Source: Pseudidiomarina mangrovi (lineage in GTDB: Bacteria > Pseudomonadota > Gammaproteobacteria > Enterobacterales > Alteromonadaceae). From it: a stretch of 64,000 nt of DNA. The notes under the pieces are model-generated. The model had not been told where the DNA came from, did not search any database, and saw only the letters and a list, made by a program, of their open reading frames with translations. Of the stretch, positions 8,548 through 19,266 are shown piece by piece. The translations under genes and the position numbers were made by a program. Location of the stretch: NCBI RefSeq assembly GCF_003999375.1, contig NZ_RJLC01000010.1:248001-312000 (forward strand), written 5' to 3'. Each line of letters starts with the position of its first letter. Position 1 is the stretch's first letter.

Positions 8548-11500
8548 ATGCCAAAACGTACCGACATAAAAAGCATTTTGATTTTAGGCGCGGGTCCGAT
8601 TGTCATTGGTCAGGCGTGTGAATTTGATTACTCCGGTGCACAAGCGTGTAAAGCACTGCGCGAAGAGGGCTACCGGGTTATTTTAGTGAACTCCAATCCA
8701 GCCACCATCATGACCGATCCAGAAATGGCCGATGTTACTTACATTGAGCCGATTCATTGGGAAGTCGTGGCAAAAATTATTGAAGTGGAGCGCCCTTGCG
8801 CAGTACTGCCTACCATGGGTGGTCAAACCGCGCTGAACTGTGCGTTAGACCTTGACCGTCACGGGGTACTGGCGAAATACGGTGTGGAGATGATTGGCGC
8901 CAATGCCGATGCTATCGATAAAGCCGAGGATCGTGAGCGGTTTGACCAAGCGATGAAAAAAATCGGCTTGGCTACGCCCAATGCCGAAATCGCTCATAGC
9001 TTGGATGAAGCCTTTGATATTCTCGAGCGCTTAGGCTTTCCGTGTATCATTCGGCCATCGTTCACCATGGGTGGCAGTGGTGGCGGTATTGCCTATAACC
9101 GTGAAGAATTTGAAGAAATTTGCCGCCGCGGTCTGGATTTATCACCCACCAAAGAGCTACTCATCGATGAGTCTCTGATTGGCTGGAAAGAGTACGAAAT
9201 GGAAGTGGTGCGTGACCGTAATGATAATTGCATTATCGTCTGTGCCATCGAAAACTTTGATGCGATGGGTATTCACACCGGTGACTCTATCACCGTAGCT
9301 CCAGCGCAAACATTGAGCGACAAAGAATACCAATTGATGCGTGATGCCGCCATGGCGGTACTGCGCGAAATCGGCGTTGAAACCGGCGGTTCAAACGTGC
9401 AGTTTGGTATCTGTCCAGATACCGGTCGCATGGTCATCATTGAGATGAACCCGCGGGTATCGCGCTCATCAGCACTGGCGTCTAAAGCGACTGGCTTCCC
9501 AATTGCTAAAGTGGCGGCGAAATTAGCAGTGGGCTATACCCTGGATGAACTCGAAAACGAGATCACCGGTGGCAAAACCCCCGCCTCATTTGAGCCGGCG
9601 CTTGATTATGTGGTGACTAAGATCCCACGCTTTAACTTCGAAAAGTTCCCAGGTTCTAACGACCGTTTAACCACCCAGATGAAGTCCGTGGGCGAGGTGA
9701 TGGCGATTGGTCGTAACCAACAAGAATCCTTGCAAAAAGCCTTACGCGGTCTTGAGATCGGCGTGTCAGGTTTTGACCCGATGGTCGACATCAACGATTC
9801 GCAAGCCGCCAGTAAAGTGATTCGTGAACTGAAAGAGCCGGGTGCCGAGCGGATTTTCTATATCGCCGATGCTTTCCGATTGGGTATGAGTGTGGCCGAA
9901 GTGCATGAGCTGAGCCATGTCGACCCATGGTATTTAGTGCAAATTCAGGAACTGGTCACCATTGAAGCTGAAATTGTGCAGATGGGTATGGCCGGTCTTG
10001 ATGCGCGGGTGATGCGATTGCTCAAGCGCAAAGGCTTTGCCGATAAGCGTATCGCTGATTTATTGCATGTGGCCGAAGCAGAAGTGCGCCGCCGTCGCCA
10101 TGACCTCGGCGTGTTGCCGGTGTATAAGCGCGTGGATACCTGTGCGGCGGAGTTTGCCTCAGATACCGCATACATGTATTCCACCTATGATGAAGAGTGT
10201 GAAGCAGCGCCAACCAGCAACAAAAAAATCATGGTGATTGGTGGCGGCCCGAACCGTATCGGGCAGGGTATCGAGTTTGACTACTGCTGTGTACACGCAG
10301 CGCTGGCTTTGCGTGAAGATGGCTATGAAACCATCATGGTTAATTGTAATCCAGAGACGGTATCGACCGACTACGATACTTCAGACCGCTTGTACTTTGA
10401 GCCGATTACCCTCGAAGACGTGTTAGAAATTGTCCGTGTTGAGCAACCACTTGGAGTGATTGTGCAATATGGCGGGCAGACACCATTGAAATTAGCCCGT
10501 GATCTGGAAGCTAACGGAGTACCGATTATTGGTACCTCACCAGAGGCCATAGACCGCTCTGAGGACCGCGAGCGGTTTCAATTGGCGGTCCGTCGCTTAG
10601 GGCTGAAACAGCCAGAAAATGCCACCGTCACTCAAGTGGAACAAGCTATTGTTGAAGCGGCTCGTATTGGTTATCCGCTGGTAGTGCGGCCATCCTACGT
10701 ACTGGGTGGGCGAGCCATGGAAATTGTCTATGACGAGCAAGATTTACGGCGTTATTTGAACGATGCGGTAAAAGTATCCAACTCAGCCCCAGTGCTGCTC
10801 GATCGCTTCTTAGACAATGCTATTGAAGTGGATGTAGACGCCATTTGTGACGGCGAAACCGTGCTAATTGGCGGCATTATGCAACACATTGAGCAAGCGG
10901 GTGTGCACTCGGGCGACTCAGCGTGCTCATTACCACCGTATTCACTGAGCCAAGGTATTCAAGATCAGCTCCGTGAGCAGATGAGCAAGCTCGCCTTTGA
11001 ACTCGGTGTGAACGGCTTGATGAATGCGCAGTTTGCGATTCAGGGCGATGATATCTACCTGATTGAGGTCAACCCACGGGCAGCGCGAACGGTGCCGTTT
11101 GTTTCCAAAGCCACCGGCTTGCCACTGGCAAAAATTGCCGCACGGGTGATGGTGGGTCAGAGTTTGGCGCAACAGGGCTATACCAAAGAAGTGATTCCAC
11201 CATATTACTCGGTCAAAGAAGTGGTGATTCCGTTTGCTAAGTTCCAAGGCGTGGACCCTATTCGCGGCCCAGAAATGCGTTCAACGGGTGAAGTGATGGG
11301 CGTAGGTGAAGATTTCGCCGAAGCCTATGCCAAAGCTAATTTAGGTGCGGGTGTAGCGCTGGCCAAGGCCGGTAAAGCGTTATTATCAGTGCGTAATGGT
11401 GATAAGCATCGCTTGGCCGAGCTGGCGCAAGGGCTGCTTGATATCGGCTTTACCTTGGAAGCCACTCGAGGTAGTGCCAAATATCTGCAAAGTCTGAATA

Positions 11501-11772
11501 TTCCGTGCTCGGTGGTGAATAAGCTGCAAGAGGGCCGACCGAATATTGTTGATGCGATTAAGAACGGCGAGTACAGTTACATTATTAACACGGTAGAAGG
11601 CCGCCAAGCCATTACCGATTCTGTTTATATTCGTCGCGAGGCGTTATTAAACAAAGTGATTTACACCACCACATTGAATGCCGCGTTTGCCACCATTAGT
11701 GCTAACAAAGCTGACGACCGAGCGGTGGTGAACTCACTTCAATCATTGCATCAAAGGGTTTTGTTGGCATGA
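8548..11772 (+). CDS. carB: Carbamoyl-phosphate synthase large subunit
   Basis: CarB makes carbamoyl phosphate from bicarbonate, ammonia and two ATP. The 1074 residues show the internal duplication of the family: an N-terminal carboxyphosphate half and a C-terminal carbamoyl-phosphate half. Each has an ATP-grasp fold (for example [13 protein letters not shown] near residue 172 and the matching [13 protein letters not shown] in the second half), joined by the oligomerisation domain. The C-terminal ~140 residues form the MGS-like allosteric domain, which in E. coli binds UMP and ornithine. It is tightly coupled to carA (2 bp) and its stop overlaps greA by 4 nt. Confidence 0.98.
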   Translation: MPKRTDIKSILILGAGPIVIGQACEFDYSGAQACKALREEGYRVILVNSNPATIMTDPEMADVTYIEPIHWEVVAKIIEVERPCAVLPTMGGQTALNCALDLDRHGVLAKYGVEMIGANADAIDKAEDRERFDQAMKKIGLATPNAEIAHSLDEAFDILERLGFPCIIRPSFTMGGSGGGIAYNREEFEEICRRGLDLSPTKELLIDESLIGWKEYEMEVVRDRNDNCIIVCAIENFDAMGIHTGDSITVAPAQTLSDKEYQLMRDAAMAVLREIGVETGGSNVQFGICPDTGRMVIIEMNPRVSRSSALASKATGFPIAKVAAKLAVGYTLDELENEITGGKTPASFEPALDYVVTKIPRFNFEKFPGSNDRLTTQMKSVGEVMAIGRNQQESLQKALRGLEIGVSGFDPMVDINDSQAASKVIRELKEPGAERIFYIADAFRLGMSVAEVHELSHVDPWYLVQIQELVTIEAEIVQMGMAGLDARVMRLLKRKGFADKRIADLLHVAEAEVRRRRHDLGVLPVYKRVDTCAAEFASDTAYMYSTYDEECEAAPTSNKKIMVIGGGPNRIGQGIEFDYCCVHAALALREDGYETIMVNCNPETVSTDYDTSDRLYFEPITLEDVLEIVRVEQPLGVIVQYGGQTPLKLARDLEANGVPIIGTSPEAIDRSEDRERFQLAVRRLGLKQPENATVTQVEQAIVEAARIGYPLVVRPSYVLGGRAMEIVYDEQDLRRYLNDAVKVSNSAPVLLDRFLDNAIEVDVDAICDGETVLIGGIMQHIEQAGVHSGDSACSLPPYSLSQGIQDQLREQMSKLAFELGVNGLMNAQFAIQGDDIYLIEVNPRAARTVPFVSKATGLPLAKIAARVMVGQSLAQQGYTKEVIPPYYSVKEVVIPFAKFQGVDPIRGPEMRSTGEVMGVGEDFAEAYAKANLGAGVALAKAGKALLSVRNGDKHRLAELAQGLLDIGFTLEATRGSAKYLQSLNIPCSVVNKLQEGRPNIVDAIKNGEYSYIINTVEGRQAITDSVYIRREALLNKVIYTTTLNAAFATISANKADDRAVVNSLQSLHQRVLLA

Positions 11773-12245
11773 ATTTAATACCCATGACAGTACAAGGCGC
11801 AGAGCGGCTCCGTGAGGAGCTGCAGCGGCTGAAAACAGAAGACCGTCCGCGCATTATTCAGGCCATCGCTGAGGCTCGTGAGCACGGCGACTTGAAAGAG
11901 AACGCTGAATATCATGCTGCCCGTGAACAGCAGGGCTTCTGTGAGGGGCGCATTCAGGAAATCGAAGCCAAACTCGGTGCGGCGCAGGTGATTGATATCA
12001 CCAAGATCCCTAATCAGGGCAAGGTGATTTTCGGCGCCACGGTGACCTTATACAACACTAGCACCGACAAAGAAGTGGTGTATCGAATTGTCGGTGATGA
12101 TGAGGCGGATATTAAGCAGCAGCTGATTTCGGTCAATTCACCACTGGCGCGCGCATTGATCGGTAAAATGGTCGATGATTCGGCGCGGGTGGTGACGCCT
12201 ACCGGTGAAGTCGAGTATGAGGTGGTTCAGGTCGAGTACCTGTAG
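11769..12245 (+). CDS. greA: Transcription elongation factor GreA
   Basis: GreA enters the secondary channel of RNA polymerase and stimulates cleavage of backtracked RNA. At 158 residues it matches E. coli GreA almost end to end. The N-terminal coiled coil holds the tip acidic residues in the [15 protein letters not shown] segment (residues 36-50), and the C-terminal FKBP-like domain ends in VEYL. The ATG overlaps the carB stop (ATGA), placing greA in the carAB transcript. No clear intrinsic terminator follows; the next gene converges on it 18 bp away. Confidence 0.97.
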   Translation: MNLIPMTVQGAERLREELQRLKTEDRPRIIQAIAEAREHGDLKENAEYHAAREQQGFCEGRIQEIEAKLGAAQVIDITKIPNQGKVIFGATVTLYNTSTDKEVVYRIVGDDEADIKQQLISVNSPLARALIGKMVDDSARVVTPTGEVEYEVVQVEYL

Positions 12246-12263
12246 TAAGCGCCGATTGAATTA

Positions 12264-12533
12264 TTATTTTTTTAACAGCGCGACCAGTTCGCGCTGTTTT
12301 TGTTTGCGCTCTTCATCACTCGTTGGGGCATAGTGATAGGCCTCGACGTCAGGAAATACCTCTACGACGGATAGCTCTAGTGCTTTAGCAATAGCCACGG
12401 CAACATAGCGCGAGGTGGCCTTGCGAGCGGCTACTTTGGACACTAACGACGGACTTTTGTCGATGGCTTCGGCAAGCATCGAAAAATCAAAACCGCGCGC
12501 AGCTAATTCCTTTTTAATCTGTTTACTTTCCAT
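12264..12533 (-). CDS. Small helix-turn-helix DNA-binding protein (Ner/Cro-like)
   Basis: This 89-residue protein has a predicted helix-turn-helix at about residues 15-50. The pattern (FSMLAEAIDKSPSLVSKVAA, then AVAIAKALELSVVEVFPDV) resembles the Ner/Nlp or Cro-type regulators of transposable phages and conjugative elements. The tail is Lys/Glu-rich and charged. No Shine-Dalgarno precedes the ATG at 12533, so the exact start is uncertain. It is divergent from the CI-like gene at 12614, with an 80-bp shared promoter region containing a palindrome. The pair looks like a domesticated phage-style switch inserted between greA and yhbY. Its targets are unknown. Confidence 0.6.
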   Translation of the reverse strand: MESKQIKKELAARGFDFSMLAEAIDKSPSLVSKVAARKATSRYVAVAIAKALELSVVEVFPDVEAYHYAPTSDEERKQKQRELVALLKK

Positions 12534-12548
12534 TAGGTGTTGTGCTGT

Positions 12549-12596
12549 TTGAAGTATGAATTCATAATTGAAGTCACATTTAAGTCAAAACATAAC
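12549..12596. promoter_or_regulatory. Divergent promoter/operator between the two HTH genes
   Basis: TATGAATTCATA (12555-12566) is a perfect 12-bp palindrome. On the minus strand TTGACT (12588-12583), a 16-bp spacer and TATGAA (12566-12561) form a possible promoter whose -10 lies inside the palindrome. On the plus strand TTGAAG (12568-12573), 17 bp and CATAAC (12591-12596) form another. TTGAAGT occurs twice (12549, 12568) and AAGTCA twice (12571, 12582), which could be repeated operator half-sites. Confidence 0.5.
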
Positions 12597-12613
12597 TCAA
12601 ATGAGCGCCTAAC

Positions 12614-13156
12614 ATGTCAAATGACTCAAAAAACAATAAAAACCCATCAGTTGACGCGAATTTAAATAGTACACCCATGCCCGACGAAAACAAAACGGAA
12701 TTCTTAGATTTTGATACCTGCATGGCGCGCTTGCGAGCTATCAGTGGCGAAAGTCGCGACAGCAAAGCCGCAGCCTATTTTGCTATTCCTTATTCTACTT
12801 ACAGTAATTGGTTTCGGCGTGGACGTGTTAGTTGCGGTACCTTAGTACAAGCGTTGCTAGCGCACGGTACATCGCTAGATCAATTTTTTGCTCCGCAGCA
12901 GCATCTTACCTATCCAACCGGTTTAGCCGAATCGCAAGCGTTAGGAATTGCTGAAGAATTCAATGGCCTCAGCCAGGTGCAGCTGGCACTTAAGGCGATG
13001 GCACGGATTGAACCCTTGTTGCGTGAGCTCAATTTAGATCTTAGCGAGAGCGAGAAAGAGCTATTGATTGAAACGTACTTAGGGCAGCGTAATGAAGTGG
13101 TGAGCTTAAACTTTGCCTTACGCCAAGTCGCTAAAGCGCTGGACCATAAGCAATAA
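12614..13156 (+). CDS. Phage CI-repressor-like helix-turn-helix protein
   Basis: This 180-residue protein begins with about 30 polar, Asn/Asp/Lys-rich residues. A domain resembling the CI repressor HTH family follows at about residues 34-95: a conserved pattern of AAAYFAIPYSTYSNWFRRGRV followed by the third-helix region LVQALLAHGTSLDQFF. The C-terminal half is helical and charged and has no Ser-Lys peptidase signature, so it should not be a LexA-type self-cleaving repressor. Only a weak Shine-Dalgarno (GAG at 12603) precedes the ATG. It is divergent from the Ner-like gene and convergent with yhbY 22 bp away. It is probably a DNA-binding regulator of unknown regulon. Confidence 0.6.
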   Translation: MSNDSKNNKNPSVDANLNSTPMPDENKTEFLDFDTCMARLRAISGESRDSKAAAYFAIPYSTYSNWFRRGRVSCGTLVQALLAHGTSLDQFFAPQQHLTYPTGLAESQALGIAEEFNGLSQVQLALKAMARIEPLLRELNLDLSESEKELLIETYLGQRNEVVSLNFALRQVAKALDHKQ

Positions 13157-13178
13157 CAGCTCGGCAAAAACCGCGCAA

Positions 13179-13487
13179 TTACTTGCGCGGTAAGCTGATT
13201 TTGGCGGCTGCACTTGGCTTGTAAAGAATTAACATCTTACCGATGACTTGTACCCGGTGTGCGCCAGTTTGGCTGACAATGGTGGTGTAAATCATGTCAC
13301 GCAGCTCGCGATCTTCTTCCGGCACTTTGATCTTGATCAATTCATGATGTTCAAGGGCCAGTTCAATCTCGGCCATAACCCCTTCGGTCAGCCCATTGGC
13401 ACCCAATAACACCACTGGTTTAAGTGAATGCGCGAGACCTTTTAGGTGTTGTTTTTGTTTATTGCTTAAGCTTGTGGCGGTTGCCAT
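13179..13487 (-). CDS. yhbY: YhbY-type CRM-domain RNA-binding protein
   Basis: This is a 102-residue single CRM domain protein. E. coli YhbY binds pre-50S ribosomal particles and is thought to aid large-subunit assembly. The recognisable core is LKGLAHSLKPVVLLGANGLTE with the GxxG-like loop (LGANG), then the helical ELIKIKVPEEDRE region. I start at the internal ATG at 13487 (MATATSLSNKQ) because an upstream in-frame GTG (13502) would add only five residues not typical of the family. It is divergent from rlmE with an 80-bp gap, as in E. coli. Confidence 0.92.
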   Translation of the reverse strand: MATATSLSNKQKQHLKGLAHSLKPVVLLGANGLTEGVMAEIELALEHHELIKIKVPEEDRELRDMIYTTIVSQTGAHRVQVIGKMLILYKPSAAAKISLPRK

Positions 13488-13567
13488 GTAATAATATCCC
13501 ACTGATGACTTGAATTTTGGCTATTCTACCGCCATATCGGGGGTAGACGCTAGTTTGGTAGGACACA

Positions 13568-14194
13568 ATGGCAAAAAAACGTTCAGCCAGCAGTACCCGC
13601 TGGTTGCAAGAACACTTTAGCGATCATTACGTACAGCAGGCGCAAAAGAAAGGTTTTCGCTCGCGTGCGGTGTTTAAGATCGAGGAGATTCAGCAACGCG
13701 ATAAGTTGCTGCGGCCGGGTATGACGGTGGTTGACTTAGGCGCGGCTCCGGGTGGTTGGTCGCAGTATGTGGTGGATCATCTCAATGGTAATTGTCGGGT
13801 GATTGCCTGTGACATCTTACCGATGGACCCAATCGCCGGTGTTGACTTCTTAGAGGGCGATTTTCGGGAAGACGCAATTTTACAAGCGCTGTTGAGCCGA
13901 ATTGGCGGCAAGACCGTAGACATAGTGTTATCTGATATGGCACCGAATATGAGTGGCAACGATAATGTTGATCAACCGCGAGGCATGTATCTGGTTGAGT
14001 TAGCTTTGGATATGTGTCACCAGGTGCTGAAACCGGGCGGAAGTTTTGTGGTCAAAGTGTTCCATGGTCAAGGTTTTGAAGAGTTTTTAAAGGCGGTCAG
14101 AGCCGCTTTTACCACGGTAAAAACCCGCAAGCCAGACTCGTCACGCGCACGCTCGCGTGAGGTCTATCTGGTAGCGACTGGATACAAATTGTAG
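13568..14194 (+). CDS. rlmE: 23S rRNA (uridine-2'-O) methyltransferase RlmE (RrmJ/FtsJ)
   Basis: RlmE methylates the 2'-OH of U2552 in the A-loop of 23S rRNA at a late stage of 50S assembly. The 208 residues carry the SAM-binding motif [14 protein letters not shown]. The catalytic tetrad is K37, D123, K163 and E198, which lines up with K38-D124-K164-E199 of E. coli. It lies 38 bp before ftsH, the standard rlmE-ftsH pair. In E. coli that operon is heat-inducible; no clear sigma32 promoter is apparent here. Confidence 0.97.
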   Translation: MAKKRSASSTRWLQEHFSDHYVQQAQKKGFRSRAVFKIEEIQQRDKLLRPGMTVVDLGAAPGGWSQYVVDHLNGNCRVIACDILPMDPIAGVDFLEGDFREDAILQALLSRIGGKTVDIVLSDMAPNMSGNDNVDQPRGMYLVELALDMCHQVLKPGGSFVVKVFHGQGFEEFLKAVRAAFTTVKTRKPDSSRARSREVYLVATGYKL

Positions 14195-14232
14195 TAGGCT
14201 TGTTTCAAGCATTTATTAAGAGGTAGTCAGCT

Positions 14233-16158
14233 TTGAGCGACATGGCAAAAAATCTTATCCTTTGGCTCGTTATCGCCGTTGTGTTGATGACGGTATTCAA
14301 TGGTCTGAACCCCGGTAGTGGCAACGCTAATAACGTGCCGTATAGCCAGTTTATTAACTCGGTGAACAATGGTTCTATTCGCCAAGCTGATATTGATGGT
14401 CGTGTAATTACCGCGCAAACGCGCAGTGGCGACACCATTAAAACGGTGATTCCAACCCAGCAAGATCCAAAGTTACTCGATGACCTGATCACCAACAACG
14501 TTGAAGTGAACGGTAAACTGCCGGAAGAGCCGAACATGTTCTTCCAGATCCTGATCTCGTGGTTCCCGATGTTGTTGCTCATTGGTGTGTGGATCTTTTT
14601 CATGCGGCAAATGCAGGGCGGCGGTGGTCGCGGTGCTATGTCGTTTGGTAAGAGTAAAGCGCGGTTAATGAGTGAAGACCAAATTAAAACCACCTTTGCT
14701 GATGTTGCAGGCTGTGATGAAGCCAAAGAAGAAGTATCGGAGCTGGTGGAATACTTGCGTGACCCAACTAAATTCCAGCGCCTCGGTGGCAAAATTCCAA
14801 AAGGGGTGTTGATGGTGGGCCCACCGGGTACAGGTAAAACCTTGCTTGCTAAAGCCATTGCCGGTGAGGCGCGGGTGCCATTTTTCTCAATTTCGGGTTC
14901 TGATTTCGTTGAGATGTTCGTTGGCGTGGGTGCCTCACGGGTACGTGACATGTTCGAGCAAGCGAAAAAATCAGCGCCATGCATCATCTTCATTGACGAA
15001 ATCGACGCCGTCGGTCGTCAACGCGGTGCCGGTTTAGGTGGCGGTCACGATGAGCGTGAGCAAACCTTGAACCAAATGTTGGTTGAAATGGACGGCTTTG
15101 AAGGTCATGAAGGGATTATCGTGATTGCCGCAACCAACCGTCCTGATGTCCTCGACCCAGCGCTATTGCGCCCGGGCCGCTTTGATCGTCAGGTCACGGT
15201 AGGTTTGCCTGATGTGCGCGGCCGTGAACAGATTTTGAAAGTACACATGCGCAAAGTACCGATTGCTGACGATGTTAACGCCGCAGTGATAGCGCGCGGT
15301 ACACCGGGCTTCTCGGGTGCTGATTTGGCCAACTTAGTCAACGAAGCGGCATTGTTCGCTGCCCGTAGTAACAAGCGTGTGGTTGCTATGGAAGAGTTTG
15401 AAAAAGCCAAAGACAAGATCATGATGGGCTCAGAGCGCCGCTCCATGGTGATGACCGAAGAAGAGAAAACCATGACCGCCTATCACGAAGCTGGTCATGC
15501 CATCGTCGGTCGCTTAGTGCCTGAACACGATCCCGTTTACAAGGTTTCGATTATTCCGCGTGGACGCGCACTGGGTGTGACTATGTACTTGCCGTTGCAA
15601 GATCGAGTAAGTCACAGTAAGCAGTACTTAGAAAGCATGATTTCAAGCTTGTTTGGTGGCCGTATTGCTGAGCAGGTTATCTATGGTTTTGAAAAGGTCA
15701 CTACCGGTGCCTCAAATGATATTGAGCGCGCCACCATGATCGCCAAGAAAATGGTGACGCAATGGGGCTTGTCCGAAAAATTAGGTCCGCTGTTGTACGC
15801 CGATGATGAAGGTGAGGTATTCCTTGGTCGTTCGGTTACCCAGCATAAGCAAATGTCTGACGACACTGCCCGCGCTATTGACCAAGAAGTGAAGCTGTTT
15901 ATTGACCGCAATTATGACCGGGCAAAAGTACTGATTGAAGAAAACCTCGATATTTTACACGCCATGAAAGATGCGCTGATGAAATACGAGACCATTGATG
16001 CCGACCAGATTGATGATTTAATGAATCGTCGTCCGGTGCGTGAACCGCGCGATTGGCAAAAATCAGACCAGAGTGGCAGCGGTAAGTCGGGCGCGAAAGT
16101 AGAACCCGAAGAACGGCCATTAGCTACCGGCAAGCCCGGAGACGCTCCGGCCAACTAG
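14233..16158 (+). CDS. ftsH: ATP-dependent zinc metalloprotease FtsH
   Basis: FtsH is the inner-membrane AAA+ protease that extracts and degrades membrane proteins and regulators such as RpoH and LpxC. The 641 residues have two N-terminal membrane segments (about 6-24 and 101-120) flanking a periplasmic domain. The AAA module has Walker A GPPGTGKT (~197-204) and Walker B IIFIDEID, and the M41 zinc site is HEAGH (H418, E419, H422). I use the TTG at 14233 because AGAGGT at 14219-14224 suits it better than the internal ATG at 14242. The Pro/Gly-rich tail is variable in the family. A terminator follows directly. Confidence 0.97.
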   Translation: MSDMAKNLILWLVIAVVLMTVFNGLNPGSGNANNVPYSQFINSVNNGSIRQADIDGRVITAQTRSGDTIKTVIPTQQDPKLLDDLITNNVEVNGKLPEEPNMFFQILISWFPMLLLIGVWIFFMRQMQGGGGRGAMSFGKSKARLMSEDQIKTTFADVAGCDEAKEEVSELVEYLRDPTKFQRLGGKIPKGVLMVGPPGTGKTLLAKAIAGEARVPFFSISGSDFVEMFVGVGASRVRDMFEQAKKSAPCIIFIDEIDAVGRQRGAGLGGGHDEREQTLNQMLVEMDGFEGHEGIIVIAATNRPDVLDPALLRPGRFDRQVTVGLPDVRGREQILKVHMRKVPIADDVNAAVIARGTPGFSGADLANLVNEAALFAARSNKRVVAMEEFEKAKDKIMMGSERRSMVMTEEEKTMTAYHEAGHAIVGRLVPEHDPVYKVSIIPRGRALGVTMYLPLQDRVSHSKQYLESMISSLFGGRIAEQVIYGFEKVTTGASNDIERATMIAKKMVTQWGLSEKLGPLLYADDEGEVFLGRSVTQHKQMSDDTARAIDQEVKLFIDRNYDRAKVLIEENLDILHAMKDALMKYETIDADQIDDLMNRRPVREPRDWQKSDQSGSGKSGAKVEPEERPLATGKPGDAPAN

Positions 16159-16163
16159 CTGAT

Positions 16164-16190
16164 AAAGCCCCGCGTTCTGCGGGGTTTTTG
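16164..16190 (+). terminator. Intrinsic terminator after ftsH
   Basis: CCCCGC/GCGGGG with a TTCT-type loop, flanked by AAAG upstream and GTTTTTG downstream. It ends about 37 bp before the chosen folP start and argues against the longer folP ORF that would begin inside it. Confidence 0.88.
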
Positions 16191-16226
16191 TTAGTCATCT
16201 GGTTATCAGCGCATAAGGATCACACG

Positions 16227-17027
16227 ATGCTCCACGTCATGGGTATTCTCAACGTCACCCCCGACTCATTTTCTGATGGCGGCCGTTTCAATGGCCGCGA
16301 TTTGGCTTTGCGGCAAGCTCTGCAGATGGTCGCAGACGGTGCTCACTATATTGATGTTGGTGGCGAGTCAACGCGTCCTGGTGCAGCGGCAGTGAGTGTG
16401 CAAGAAGAGCTCGATCGGGTGATTCCGGTATTGGAGTTGATTGCTGCTGAGAGCCCTGTGGCGCTGTCGGTAGATACCTGTAAGGCGGCAGTCATGCGCG
16501 AGGCCATCAAGGTCGGTGTCAGAATGGTCAACGACGTCAAAGCACTGCGTGATGACGGTGCGCTAGCAGCTGTTGCTGAGAGTGACAAGGTGCAAGTTTG
16601 TTTGATGCACATGCAAGGTGAACCGCGCACCATGCAGCAGCAGCCTAGTTATGATGATGTGGTGGCTGAGGTTGGTGCGTTCTTGGCACAGCGAGTATCT
16701 GCCTGTGAACAAGCGGGTATAGCCCGTGAGCGTATTTTTCTCGATCCAGGCTTTGGTTTTGGTAAGTCGGTGGGGCATAATTATCAGCTGTTACGCCAAC
16801 TTGAGCAATTGCAGTCATTAGGCTTGCCGTTGCTGATTGGGTTGTCGCGTAAATCAATGCTCGGCGCAGTGATTGACCGTCCGGTTAACGAGCGCTTAGC
16901 GGCGAGTATCGCTGCGGCAACGATTGCCGCTATGAAAGGCGCACACATTGTTCGTGTGCATGATGTCAGGGAGACGGTTGACGCCATGCGAATTGTCAGC
17001 GCAACCATTGCAGGAGAAGGCATTTGA
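16227..17027 (+). CDS. folP: Dihydropteroate synthase
   Basis: FolP condenses 6-hydroxymethyl-dihydropterin diphosphate with p-aminobenzoate in folate synthesis and is the sulfonamide target. The start is the ATG at 16227, supported by AAGGAT at 16214-16219 and by the upstream terminator. The protein has 266 residues, a little shorter at the N-terminus than E. coli FolP. It shows both family signatures: [15 protein letters not shown] (~5-19) and [10 protein letters not shown] in the pterin site, plus the GLSRKSMLG loop. Its stop overlaps the glmM start by 3-4 nt, the usual folP-glmM pairing. Confidence 0.96.
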   Translation: MLHVMGILNVTPDSFSDGGRFNGRDLALRQALQMVADGAHYIDVGGESTRPGAAAVSVQEELDRVIPVLELIAAESPVALSVDTCKAAVMREAIKVGVRMVNDVKALRDDGALAAVAESDKVQVCLMHMQGEPRTMQQQPSYDDVVAEVGAFLAQRVSACEQAGIARERIFLDPGFGFGKSVGHNYQLLRQLEQLQSLGLPLLIGLSRKSMLGAVIDRPVNERLAASIAAATIAAMKGAHIVRVHDVRETVDAMRIVSATIAGEGI

Positions 17028-18361
17028 GCGAACGCAAATATTTTGGTACCGATGGCGTCCGTGGTCGTGTGGGCGACTTTCCAATTACTCCAGATTTTGC
17101 GGTAAAACTGGGTTGGGCAGCCGGCACAGTGTTATCAGCAAGCGGTAATACCCGCGTGTTAGTCGGCAAAGATACCCGGCTGTCAGGTTATATGTTGGAG
17201 TCAGCCCTGGAAGCAGGGCTGTTATCAGCCGGCGTCAGTGTGGAATTTTTGGGGCCCATGCCAACCCCCGCAGTGGCATACCTAACCCGTAACTTCCGCG
17301 CTGCGGCAGGGGTGGTGATTAGTGCTTCGCATAATCCTTTCTACGACAACGGTATTAAATTTTTCTCCGATCAAGGCAGTAAGCTAGCCGATGCGGTAGA
17401 GGCTGAAATTGAACGCTTATTGGATGAACCGATTCGTTGTGTGCCGTCGGAACGTATGGGGCGCGCTAGTCGCATCCATGACGCTGCGGGTCGCTATATT
17501 GAGTTCTGCAAGAGTGTCTTCCCAGGTGATTTATCATTAAAGGGGCTAAAAATAGTTGTCGATTGTGCCCATGGTGCTACCTATCACATTGCGCCTGATG
17601 TATTGCGTGAACTCGGTGCTGACGTGTGGGAAATTGGTTGTGAGCCAAACGGCATCAATATCAATGAAAAATGTGGTGCTACCCATCTCAATGCGCTGCA
17701 AGACAAGGTGCGTGAAGTGAACGCTGACCTTGGCTTCGCACTCGATGGTGATGGAGACCGGATCATGCTGGTGACAGCTAGCGGGCGTATTGTCGATGGC
17801 GACGATATCGTATTTATTTTGGCCCGCGCAGCACAGCAAGATGGGTTGCTACAAGGTGGCGTCGTTGGCACCTTGATGAGTAATTTTGCGCTGGAAAAAT
17901 ATTTTGCTGAGCGGCGTATTCCGTTTGTGCGTGCCAAAGTGGGCGACCGCTACGTGATGGAAGAGCTAGTCAAACGTGACTGGCGTCTCGGTGGTGAAAA
18001 CTCCGGACATATTATCAATCGCCAATATCATAGTACCGGTGACGGCATTATTGCTGGTTTGCAGGTATTGACCGCCATGCAACGCGCTGGCAAACCGCTT
18101 GATCAACTGCTGCAGGGTTTTGATAAGTACCCACAAGCGCTGGTTAATGTGCGCTTCCAACCGGGTGGTGACCCATTAGTTGCCGATAACGTGCAGGCGG
18201 TGGTTGCTGAAGTTGAACGCGCATTAGGTAAGAATGGCCGGGTATTATTGCGTAAATCGGGCACCGAGCCACTGATTCGGGTGATGGTAGAAGGTGCTGA
18301 TGCGAAAAAGGTTAAGCGCTTTGCTGAAGAAATTGCGAGTGAAGTGGAAGCAGCCAGTTAA
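17024..18361 (+). CDS. glmM: Phosphoglucosamine mutase
   Basis: GlmM interconverts glucosamine-6-phosphate and glucosamine-1-phosphate on the way to UDP-GlcNAc for peptidoglycan and LPS. The 445-residue protein has the catalytic phosphoserine S102 in [11 protein letters not shown], the Mg-binding DGDGDR loop, and the sugar-phosphate site [12 protein letters not shown] near the C-terminus. Translation begins at a TTG (17024) with AGGAG at 17012-17016 seven bases upstream, overlapping the folP stop as TTGA. Confidence 0.97.
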   Translation: MSERKYFGTDGVRGRVGDFPITPDFAVKLGWAAGTVLSASGNTRVLVGKDTRLSGYMLESALEAGLLSAGVSVEFLGPMPTPAVAYLTRNFRAAAGVVISASHNPFYDNGIKFFSDQGSKLADAVEAEIERLLDEPIRCVPSERMGRASRIHDAAGRYIEFCKSVFPGDLSLKGLKIVVDCAHGATYHIAPDVLRELGADVWEIGCEPNGININEKCGATHLNALQDKVREVNADLGFALDGDGDRIMLVTASGRIVDGDDIVFILARAAQQDGLLQGGVVGTLMSNFALEKYFAERRIPFVRAKVGDRYVMEELVKRDWRLGGENSGHIINRQYHSTGDGIIAGLQVLTAMQRAGKPLDQLLQGFDKYPQALVNVRFQPGGDPLVADNVQAVVAEVERALGKNGRVLLRKSGTEPLIRVMVEGADAKKVKRFAEEIASEVEAAS

Positions 18362-18421
18362 TCACTGCTGCAAACACTGAATAAATAGTGAGCAAATCGT
18401 GCTTAGGGCATGATTCCTTGC

Positions 18422-18450
18422 TTGTAAGTTGCGGTCAGGTTATGTAATAT
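18422..18450 (+). promoter_or_regulatory. Candidate sigma70 promoter of tpiA-secG
   Basis: TTGTAA (18422-18427), a 17-bp spacer and TAATAT (18445-18450) lie in the 125-bp gap between glmM and tpiA. The position leaves a leader of about 30 nt. No terminator is visible after glmM, so read-through is also possible. Confidence 0.45.
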
Positions 18451-18486
18451 CTCGCCGCTCTCAACTGCGGATACAGAAGAGGCTTC

Positions 18487-19263
18487 ATGCAACGGCAACC
18501 GTTAGTGATCGGTAATTGGAAAATGAACGGCAGCAAGGCACTGGTCGCCCACTTGGCGACGGCTTTTGCCAGCCAGCCAGAACTTCTAGGGCAGGTGCAT
18601 GTAGCGGTATGTCCACCGGCAGTATTGCTAAACGCTTGGCAACAGGCGACGCAACAGCTAGCCGTGGCCGCCGGTGTGCAAGATGTTAACGAGCATGCCG
18701 ATGGCGCTCACACTGGCGAGCATAGCGTGCAGTTAGTCGCTGAAGCAGGCGCTGAGTATGTGCTGATTGGGCACTCAGAACGGCGCCAGTTTTATGCTGA
18801 TACTGAGGCGCGTGTTGCGGCTAAATTGCGCCAAGTTTTGGCCTATACTGAACAGCCTTTGCGAGCGGTATTGTGTGTGGGCGAGAGCGCTGAGCAACGG
18901 TACAACGAACAAACGATGATGGTCATTGAGGCGCAGCTAGAGAGCGCTTTAGCGACGGTCAAGGCTGATCAACTCAGCCGCCTAGTGATTGCCTACGAGC
19001 CAGTATGGGCAATTGGCACTGGGTTAACCGCATCACCCGAGCAAGCACAACAGGTGCATGGGGCGATTCGTAAGTGGCTCGAGAATAAATGGGGCGCATC
19101 AGGCGCTGCTGTACAACTGTTGTATGGTGGTAGCGTGAAGGCCGATAATGCAACGGCACTATTTGCCGAAGCAGATATTGACGGCGGTTTAATCGGTGGC
19201 GCAAGTTTACACGCCGATGAATTTCTGGCAATTTGCACAGCTGCACAAGCACGGAGCAGATAA
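18487..19263 (+). CDS. tpiA: Triosephosphate isomerase
   Basis: TpiA interconverts dihydroxyacetone phosphate and glyceraldehyde-3-phosphate in glycolysis and gluconeogenesis. The 258 residues carry the electrophile K12 in GNWKMNG, H96 in IGHSERR and the catalytic base E171 in AYEPVWAIGTG. The phosphate-binding LLYGGSVK segment is near the end. Placement between glmM and secG is a known gammaproteobacterial arrangement (in Pseudomonas, glmM-tpiA-secG). Confidence 0.97.
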   Translation: MQRQPLVIGNWKMNGSKALVAHLATAFASQPELLGQVHVAVCPPAVLLNAWQQATQQLAVAAGVQDVNEHADGAHTGEHSVQLVAEAGAEYVLIGHSERRQFYADTEARVAAKLRQVLAYTEQPLRAVLCVGESAEQRYNEQTMMVIEAQLESALATVKADQLSRLVIAYEPVWAIGTGLTASPEQAQQVHGAIRKWLENKWGASGAAVQLLYGGSVKADNATALFAEADIDGGLIGGASLHADEFLAICTAAQARSR

Positions 19264-19266
19264 TCT

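Noticed and set aside
12264-13156. Prophage or genomic island
   Set aside because: Only two regulator genes, no integrase, attachment repeats or other phage genes; host genes continue in normal order on both sides.
16188-16226. TTG start for a longer FolP
   Set aside because: It falls in the T-tract of the ftsH terminator; the ATG at 16227 has its own ribosome-binding site.
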